The notes under the pieces: model-generated
The model's database searches: none
Told to the model about the DNA's origin: nothing
What the model saw: the letters and a program-made list of their open reading frames with translations, nothing else
Assembly (NCBI GenBank): GCA_003134035.1
Contig: PLAE01000235.1
Coordinates: 1-44,470 of the forward strand
Direction: 5' to 3'
DNA from: Candidatus Velthaea versatilis
GTDB lineage: Bacteria > Vulcanimicrobiota > Vulcanimicrobiia > Vulcanimicrobiales > Vulcanimicrobiaceae
Length of the DNA: 44,470 nt
Shown here: positions 39,112 to 44,470 of the stretch, in pieces
Layout: each line of letters starts with the position of its first letter
Numbering within the stretch: the first letter of the stretch is position 1
Position numbers and translations under genes: made by a program

Positions 39112-39134
39112 TCGGCGTTCGGCCGAACCGCCGA
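39112..39134. terminator. Hairpin in the hemL-hemA gap
   Basis: TCGGCGTTCGGCCGAAC continues as CGCCGA, giving a near-perfect palindrome with one bulged G around the 12-base core GTTCGGCCGAAC. It sits in the 73-base gap between hemL and hemA, the only sizeable gap in the operon. It could partly terminate or protect the transcript. Confidence 0.45.
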
Positions 39135-39141
39135 TCAGGCA

Positions 39142-40443
39142 CTACGCTCGTGCCCCGGCGAATAGTTCCGCCAACGTATCATCGGCAGCGGCGATGGTCT
39201 GGTCGATGTGCGACTCGGAATGGGCGGTCGAGAGAAACCCGGCCTCGAATTGCGAGGGCGCCAGATACACGCCGCGGTCGAGCATACCATGGAAGAACTT
39301 TCCAAAGAGTGCCACATCGGAAGACTTGGCCGACGTGAGGTTCGTCACCGGACCTTGATGAAAAAAGAACCCAAACATCGAGCCCGCGCGCGCGGTCGTG
39401 TGCGCGACGCCATGGCGTGTAAAGACGGCGTCAAACCCGTCGATAAGGCGCGAACCGATGCGCTCGAAGTGCTCGTAAACACCGTCTTGACGCAACGCGC
39501 GCAGCGTGGCGATGCCAGCCGCCATCGCGAGCGGATTGCCCGACAGCGTCCCAGCTTGATAGACGGGACCTTGGGGTGAAAGCGCGGCCATGATATCGGC
39601 CCGTCCGCCGAAGGCGCCCACCGGCAATCCGCCGCCGATGACCTTGCCCAGCGTCGTGAGGTCGGGCAGGATCCCGTCGCGGCCCTGAACGCCGCCCCGG
39701 CTGACCCGGAAGCCGGTCATCACCTCATCGAAAATCAAGAGCGCGCCGTCGGCGCGCGTCAGCTCGCGCAAGCCGGCCAGAAATCCCGGCTCGGGCAGCA
39801 CCAGTCCCATGTTGCCGACGACCGGCTCGACGATCAGCGCGGCGACTTGACCCGGATGCGCGGCGAAGGCCGCGGCGACCCCGGCGAGATCGTTGAACTC
39901 CACCACGATCGTGTCGGCCGCGACCCCGGCGGTGATGCCGGGCGAATCCGGTACGCCGTTGGTCAGCGCGCCGCTGCCCGCCGAGATCAGGAACGCATCG
40001 CCGTGGCCGTGATAGCAGCCGGCGAATTTGATCAGCTTTTCGCGCCCGGTGAAGCCGCGCGCCAGACGCAGGGCGCTCATCGTGGCTTCCGTGCCGCTCG
40101 AACAGAAACGCACCCGCTCGACTGAGGGCACCATCTCGATCACCAGCTCCGCCAGCTCGCTTTCGGCTTCGGTCGGTGCGCCGAAACTCGTCCCGTGCGC
40201 CGCGGCCGCCCGCACCGCGTCGAGAACCGCGGGATGCGCGTGGCCCAAAATGAGCGGCCCCCACGACATCACGTAGTCGATGTACGTGTTTGCGTCGACG
40301 TCGGTAAAGGTCGCTCCGCTGCCCTCACGGATGAACACCGGGCTCCCGCCGACGGACTTAAAGGCCCGCACGGGCGAATTGACGCCGCCGGGGATGACCC
40401 GCTTCGAGCGCTCGAAGGCGGCCAGGGAACGCGCGTGAGTCAT
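39142..40443 (-). CDS. hemL: Glutamate-1-semialdehyde 2,1-aminomutase
   Basis: 433 residues; converts glutamate-1-semialdehyde to 5-aminolevulinate with PLP. Blocks: GGVNSPVRAF at the N-terminus, FCSSGTEATMSALRLARG, FAGCYHGHGDAFL, LIFDEVMTGFRVS and the PLP lysine K267 in TTLGKVIGGGLPVGAFGG. GTLSGNPLAMAAG is also present. Its start overlaps the mobA stop by four bases (ATGA), so it is translationally coupled to it. Together with hemA it makes the aminolevulinate used by hemB. Confidence 0.97.
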   Translation of the reverse strand: MTHARSLAAFERSKRVIPGGVNSPVRAFKSVGGSPVFIREGSGATFTDVDANTYIDYVMSWGPLILGHAHPAVLDAVRAAAAHGTSFGAPTEAESELAELVIEMVPSVERVRFCSSGTEATMSALRLARGFTGREKLIKFAGCYHGHGDAFLISAGSGALTNGVPDSPGITAGVAADTIVVEFNDLAGVAAAFAAHPGQVAALIVEPVVGNMGLVLPEPGFLAGLRELTRADGALLIFDEVMTGFRVSRGGVQGRDGILPDLTTLGKVIGGGLPVGAFGGRADIMAALSPQGPVYQAGTLSGNPLAMAAGIATLRALRQDGVYEHFERIGSRLIDGFDAVFTRHGVAHTTARAGSMFGFFFHQGPVTNLTSAKSSDVALFGKFFHGMLDRGVYLAPSQFEAGFLSTAHSESHIDQTIAAADDTLAELFAGARA

Positions 40444-41021
40444 GTGAGGACCTCGTGGACGGAGGCGTAGTCGGCGGGCGTGTTGATGTTGGCGAAGAGC
40501 CGCGGATCGTCGTCGACGGCCACGTAGCGCGTCGCGAGCGCATCGATGACGAGCCGCAGCGCGCCCTTCCCGGCAAGCTGCGGCAGCCCGGCGCGCACGA
40601 ACGCGGCGCGATCGTAAATCGCCGCCAGCGGTTCGATGCCGCCGCGATGGCGCGGAACGATGGCTTCATCGCCGGGGCGCCGTTCCCCGGCCAAGCGGTC
40701 GATGAAAGCCGACGTGACGAACGGCGCGTCGCCGGCCACCGCGAACACCAAGGGGCTGCGCATCTCGAGCATCGTCGAAAGCATACCCGCGAGCGGGCCG
40801 CGCAACGGCCAGCGGTCGACGACCATCGGGCAGGGCAAGAGGGCGTCGATCTCCGCTGGGAACGTCGCTTTGCAGGACACGAACGTCTCGCGACCCGGCG
40901 AAACGTTGCGGTACACACGCGCGATCATCGGCAGCCCGCCGGCCGCGAGTTCGAGTTTGTTGGGCAGCCGCGTCGCCTCGCCGCCGGCGAGGATGAGCAC
41001 GCCGATCTCGGGAGCGTCCAC
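40440..41021 (-). CDS. mobA: MobA-like nucleotidyltransferase
   Basis: 193 residues of the NTP-transferase family. Motifs: LILAGGEATRLPNKLEL (nucleotide-binding loop, close to LAGGxSxRMGxxK), AVAGDAPFV (metal-binding Asp), PRHRGGIEPLAAIYDRAAF and NINTPADY near the end. These match MobA, which attaches GMP to molybdopterin, although RLPNKLE departs from the RMGRDK form, so a relative acting on another nucleotide or sugar is possible. It is embedded in the tetrapyrrole operon, five bases after hemB and overlapping hemL by four. Confidence 0.75.
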   Translation of the reverse strand: MDAPEIGVLILAGGEATRLPNKLELAAGGLPMIARVYRNVSPGRETFVSCKATFPAEIDALLPCPMVVDRWPLRGPLAGMLSTMLEMRSPLVFAVAGDAPFVTSAFIDRLAGERRPGDEAIVPRHRGGIEPLAAIYDRAAFVRAGLPQLAGKGALRLVIDALATRYVAVDDDPRLFANINTPADYASVHEVLT

Positions 41022-41026
41022 CTCAG

Positions 41027-42016
41027 CTAGCTGCGGCGTTTGAGATACTCCTTGGCAAAATAGGTGATGATGATGTCGGCGCCCGCCCGCGTGAAGCCGG
41101 TCAGCAATTCGTCGACCGCGCGTTCCTCGTCGATCCAGCCGTGTTCGGCCGCCGCTTTGAGCATCGAATATTCTCCGCTCACGTTATAGCAGGCGACCGG
41201 CAGATCGATCTGTTCGCGCGTCTGTCGGATGAGATCCATGTAGGCGAGGGCCGGCTTGACCATGAGAATATCGGCGCCTTCGGCGACGTCGAGCCGCACC
41301 TCGCGCGCCGCTTCGCGGCCGTTCGCCGGGTCCATCTGATAGGTGCGGCGGTCGCCGAAGGCGGGCGCCGAGTCGGCGGCTTCCCGAAACGGACCGTAGA
41401 ACGCCGACGCGTACTTGGCGGCGTACGACATGATCGTCGTGCCGCTGAAGCCGTCGCCGTCGAGCGCGCGCCGGATCGCGCCGATGCGGCCGTCCATCAT
41501 GTCCGAGGGGGCGACGATGTCCACGCCAGCCTGGGCGTAGGTGATCGCCGTGCGGGCGAGGAGGTCGAGCGTCCGGTCGTTGTCGACGTCGCCGCGTTCG
41601 TCGATGATCCCGCAGTGGCCGTGGTCGGTGTATTCGCAATTGCACAGATCGGCGATCACCAAGAGCTGCGGCAGGACGGCTTTGATGGCCCGGGTGGCCG
41701 ACTGCACGAGCCCGTTGGGGTCGTAATTGCCGCTGGCGACGGCGTCCTTGTCGTCCGGCACGCCGAAGAGCAGCACCGCGCGGATCCCGATGGCGGCCAG
41801 TTCGCGGCATTCGCGCACCGCGGCATCGACCGAATAGCGCGACACGCCCGGCATCGAGCCGATCGGCGTTTTCACGTCGCGCCCGGGGACGATGAACAGC
41901 GGCTGGACGAGCCCGTCGAGGTTGACCCGCGTTTCGCGCACGAGCGCCCGCATCGCGGGGCTCGAACGCAGCCGCCGCGGGCGCTCGGTGAGGGCGAAGC
42001 GTTCGGCGATATTCAT
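41027..42016 (-). CDS. hemB: Porphobilinogen synthase
   Basis: 329 residues; condenses two 5-aminolevulinates to porphobilinogen. Catalytic lysines are K201 (MSYAAKYASAFYGPFREA) and K254 (ILMVKPALAYMD). The metal site is the cysteine type, DLCNCEYTDHGHCG (C125, C127, C135), indicating a zinc-dependent enzyme rather than the magnesium type with aspartates. ATG at 42016 has GGAG eight bases upstream and overlaps the preceding stop by four bases. The longer open frame upstream belongs to the neighbour. Confidence 0.97.
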   Translation of the reverse strand: MNIAERFALTERPRRLRSSPAMRALVRETRVNLDGLVQPLFIVPGRDVKTPIGSMPGVSRYSVDAAVRECRELAAIGIRAVLLFGVPDDKDAVASGNYDPNGLVQSATRAIKAVLPQLLVIADLCNCEYTDHGHCGIIDERGDVDNDRTLDLLARTAITYAQAGVDIVAPSDMMDGRIGAIRRALDGDGFSGTTIMSYAAKYASAFYGPFREAADSAPAFGDRRTYQMDPANGREAAREVRLDVAEGADILMVKPALAYMDLIRQTREQIDLPVACYNVSGEYSMLKAAAEHGWIDEERAVDELLTGFTRAGADIIITYFAKEYLKRRS

Positions 42017-43968
42017 GATCCGTTCTCCAAAAGATAGCGCGTGACGGTGTGCACGAAGGTCCCCACCTCGGCGTTGGGCGCGATCACGTCGGGCGGAAAC
42101 CCGCACGCATCGGCGCTGCTCGACGACGCCGGCCCCATCGCGGCCACGACCGGACGCTGGCCAGTGTCGCGCAAACCGGCCAAATAGTCGGTGATCGCTG
42201 CAACGGAGCCCGACGAGGGAAATAAGATCGCGGTCGGCAGCCGGTCGCCCAGCGCGGCTCGCGCGGCCTGCGAATCGGCGGCCTCGATCACCTCGGCGCC
42301 GGCCTCGCGCAGCGCCGGAGCGATGCGGCTGGGCCGGTCCTGGGTGCGCGGCAGCAGGACGAGGCGTCCGGCCAAGGGCGCCGCCTGCGCGGTATCGGCG
42401 GCGTCGCCGAGAATCGCCGACCCGCCGTCGTCGAGCAGCTGCCGGGCGAGCTCCACGCCGAGCGCTTCGCTTGCGGCGACGTCATCGGGGCCGAATCCGG
42501 CCAGTTCGATGAACTTGTCGCCGCGTACGACGCGCGAGCCGTCCAGCGCCGCGATCACCGCCGTCAGGTGCAGCGCGCCGTCGCGAACCGCGGCATGGGC
42601 GCCGACCGGCGCCTGACACCCGCCGCGCAGCGTCCGGAGATAGGCCCGTTCCGCACGAACGCACAGGTTGGTCGCCGGATCGCCGAGGACGGCCCCGATG
42701 CGGGCCGCGAACGGGTCGTCGGCCCGCGTTTCGATCGCAAGCGCGCCCTGGCCGACGGCCGGCGTCAGCTCCGCGGGGTCGAAGGGGACCGTGTGCGTCG
42801 CCGCGATGCCGAGGCGCCGCAGCCCCGCGCAGGCCAGCACGATTGCGGCATAGTCGCCGTCGCGCAGCTTGCGCAGTCGCGTATCGACGTTGCCGCGGAT
42901 GTCGTCGTACGCCAGATCCGGGCGCAGGGCGTGGAGCTGTGCCCGCCGCCGCGGGCTGGAGGTGCCGACCCGCGCCCCGGCCGGAAGGTCCTCAAAACGC
43001 GCGTAGCGTTCGCTGCAGAACGCGTCGCGCGGATCTTCGCGCTGCGTGATCGCCGCGATGGTGAAATCGTCGGGCAGGGTGCTCGGCAGATCCTTACACG
43101 AGTGGACCGCGTAGTCGGCGCGCCGGTCGCGCAGCGCGTTTTCGAGTTCCTTCACGAAGAGGCTATCGCCGCCGATCGCCGCTAGGGCCCGATCTTGCAC
43201 GGCGTCGCCGCGGGTCGTGATGTTCAAAACCGTCGAGGCGATTCCGGCGGCGGCGAGCCGGGCCATCATCAGCCGGGTCTGCACCATCGCCAAGGCGCTC
43301 GCGCGCGAAGCGCAGATCAGCGTGTGGGGGTCGGCGGGGATGACGCCCGAGACCGTGTCGGCGGCGCGTTCCACTTCATGCTCCAATTCACTGGGCGGCA
43401 TCCCGGCGAGGTCGTCGATATCTCGTTCGCTGAAGTGCCGCATTACGGCTGCCCGGCCCGCGAGCGGAACCACCGCTTGCACCCGTTCGCGCAGCCGCCC
43501 CAGGGTCGCGGCGGCGCGCGCGTAGCGCGTATCGAAGACGACCGCGAGTTCGTCGCGGATCCGTTTGGTGAAGCCCGGTGAGAGCCCAGCCGAATCGACG
43601 CTCACGGTCAGCGCGCCCGAGCGATGCACGGCCGGGGTCGCGAAGTCGCCGCGGGCCGCGTCGCCGGCGTCGTTCACCAGCGCGCCGGCCGCGCGCGCGT
43701 CGGCGACCACGGCGGCATTCACCGCGGGATCACCGGTCGCGGCAAACACCAGAAACGCGCCGGCGGCGTCGCCGGGCTCGTAGCGGCGCGCGTGCCAGCG
43801 CACGCGCCCGTCGGCCGCGAGCCGCTCGATGCCGGGTGTCGCGGACGGGCTGACCAGGGTGACCTCGGCGCCCGCGTCGAGCAGGCCGCGCAGTTTGCGT
43901 TCGGCGACCGGTCCGCCGCCGGCGATCATCGCCCGGCGGCCGCGAACGGTAAGGATGATCGGGTACAC
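42013..43968 (-). CDS. hemC: Precorrin-2 dehydrogenase / hydroxymethylbilane synthase / HemD-like fusion
   Basis: 651 residues, three modules. Residues 1-200 resemble the N-terminal part of CysG: MIAGGGPVAERKLRGLLDAG (NAD fold), then DFATPAVHRSGALTVSVDSA and LSPGFTKRIRDELA. This oxidises precorrin-2 and inserts iron. Residues about 215-525 are HemC: HSCKDLPS (D293), VGTSSPRRRAQL, DDIRGNVDTRLRKL, and the cofactor cysteine C451 in LRGGCQAPVG. Residues about 533-651 (LVLLPRTQDRPSRIAPALRE, ILFPSSGSVAAITDYLAG, AMGPASSSSADACG) look like about half of a HemD; a full HemD exists in cobA-hemD. The start is GTG at 43968 without a clear ribosome-binding site. It is the first gene of the operon, divergent from a glycosyltransferase. 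Confidence 0.93.
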   Translation of the reverse strand: MYPIILTVRGRRAMIAGGGPVAERKLRGLLDAGAEVTLVSPSATPGIERLAADGRVRWHARRYEPGDAAGAFLVFAATGDPAVNAAVVADARAAGALVNDAGDAARGDFATPAVHRSGALTVSVDSAGLSPGFTKRIRDELAVVFDTRYARAAATLGRLRERVQAVVPLAGRAAVMRHFSERDIDDLAGMPPSELEHEVERAADTVSGVIPADPHTLICASRASALAMVQTRLMMARLAAAGIASTVLNITTRGDAVQDRALAAIGGDSLFVKELENALRDRRADYAVHSCKDLPSTLPDDFTIAAITQREDPRDAFCSERYARFEDLPAGARVGTSSPRRRAQLHALRPDLAYDDIRGNVDTRLRKLRDGDYAAIVLACAGLRRLGIAATHTVPFDPAELTPAVGQGALAIETRADDPFAARIGAVLGDPATNLCVRAERAYLRTLRGGCQAPVGAHAAVRDGALHLTAVIAALDGSRVVRGDKFIELAGFGPDDVAASEALGVELARQLLDDGGSAILGDAADTAQAAPLAGRLVLLPRTQDRPSRIAPALREAGAEVIEAADSQAARAALGDRLPTAILFPSSGSVAAITDYLAGLRDTGQRPVVAAMGPASSSSADACGFPPDVIAPNAEVGTFVHTVTRYLLENGS

Positions 43969-44012
43969 GAGTGGAGTCGTTTGATGCCGTGTCCCGGGAC
44001 TCCGTGCGCCCG

Positions 44013-44470
44013 ATGCCTAAACCGAGCCCTTCGATGCGACTCGCCGACGTTGCGGCCCGGGTCCCCAGGCGTGCGGCGTTCCTCGGTGCGTTCTTCGCCG
44101 CGCTGGTCACGTTGCCGGGCCTGGGCCTCGGCACGCTGTGGGACAACAGCGAGACCGCCTACGGCGAAGTCGCGCGGGAAATTCTCATCTATCACGACTG
44201 GCTCGTGATGCATCTCAACAGTGAGGCGTGGTTCGTCCAGCCGCCGCTTTACTTTTGGATCGCGGCGCTCTTCGCCAAGGCGTTCGGCGTCGGTGCGTTC
44301 GCGATGCGTCTGCCGTCGGCGCTCGCGACCGTCGCGATGGGTGGAGCGGTGGGGTATGCCGCGGCGCGGATCGCGGGGACGCGAGCCGGTGCGTACGCGG
44401 CGGTCATCTTGTCGACGAGCCTCATGCAGGCCATCGTCGGCCGGCTGGCGATCATGGATGCGCTGCTCGA
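44013..44470 (+). CDS. GT-C family glycosyltransferase, N-terminal fragment
   Basis: The frame is open from ATG at 44013 to the right edge (152 codons). After a short cytoplasmic start it has a hydrophobic helix (FLGAFFAALVTLPGLGLGTL), then WDNSETAYGEVAREIL and HDWLVMHLN, then WFVQPPLYFWIAALFAKAFG. This matches the first luminal loop of PMT_2/ArnT-like (GT39/GT83) lipid-linked sugar transferases, where an acidic residue in the first loop is catalytic; here the position has D-N-S-E. More helices follow, including a run near VGAFAMRLPSALATVAMGG. Substrate unknown. The start is 44 bases from the divergent hemC fusion gene. Confidence 0.88.
   Translation, partial: MPKPSPSMRLADVAARVPRRAAFLGAFFAALVTLPGLGLGTLWDNSETAYGEVAREILIYHDWLVMHLNSEAWFVQPPLYFWIAALFAKAFGVGAFAMRLPSALATVAMGGAVGYAAARIAGTRAGAYAAVILSTSLMQAIVGRLAIMDALL

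Overview
This 44.5 kb window is a dense, high-GC bacterial chromosome segment with very short intergenic gaps; none exceeds about 280 bases, so no long gene-free stretch needs explaining. I see no rRNA, tRNA, CRISPR array, transposase or phage gene. The organism looks like a diderm: there is a TonB-like protein and a lipoprotein-dependent ABC importer. It makes isoprenoids with a type 2 IPP isomerase, makes heme by the C5 (glutamyl-tRNA) route, and uses a CIRCE-controlled small heat-shock protein. The mixture does not fit a well-studied phylum. An uncultured soil lineage such as Ca. Eremiobacterota is my guess only; the sequence does not prove it.

Layout. 1-2.8 kb: the first 28 codons of pnp (minus strand), a gamma-glutamyltransferase gene on the plus strand wedged between pnp and rpsO, rpsO with a clear promoter, and a small hypothetical gene. 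2.75-8.4 kb: Rieske protein, type 2 IPP isomerase, HTH protein, DJ-1/PfpI protein, a terminator plus short direct repeats, nicotinate phosphoribosyltransferase, and PolX. 8.4-15.9 kb: an OFA-family MFS transporter with its 42-residue small partner, a TlpA-like thioredoxin, a secreted Gly/Arg-rich protein, a YncE/phosphoesterase fusion, a small membrane protein, and ChrA. 15.9-19.6 kb: class IV aminotransferase (IlvE-like), Hsp20 under CIRCE, a PsiE-like protein, a beta-lactamase-like hydrolase, and a small Cys-rich protein. 19.7-24.1 kb: a four-gene BMP-type nucleoside ABC importer operon. 24.1-29.5 kb: AI-2E family membrane protein, arginase, EstB-like hydrolase, DoxX-like protein, and LDH2/MDH2 dehydrogenase. 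29.6-31.7 kb: a light- or redox-sensor-like c-di-GMP gene that is split by a frameshift. 31.7-36.2 kb: TonB-like protein, glutaredoxin, EmrB-type exporter, a hypothetical protein, and DUF92. 36.2-44.0 kb: a tetrapyrrole operon on the minus strand (cysG/hemC/hemD-like fusion, hemB, mobA, hemL, hemA, cobA-hemD fusion). 44.0 kb to the end: the start of a GT-C glycosyltransferase.

How they work together. The tetrapyrrole cluster encodes every step from glutamyl-tRNA to uroporphyrinogen III and on to precorrin-2 and sirohydrochlorin, with two multi-domain fusions and a MobA-like gene translationally coupled into it. The most interesting item is the gene at 29.6-31.7 kb. Its first domain matches photoactive yellow protein at the chromophore tyrosine, glutamate, arginine and cysteine positions. 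It is followed, after a one-base frame change, by PAS, degenerate GGDEF and intact-looking EAL domains. Other items worth a look are a 53-bp two-hairpin repeat present twice, the gene order rpsO-ggt-pnp, and a duplicated start codon in the YncE/phosphoesterase gene.
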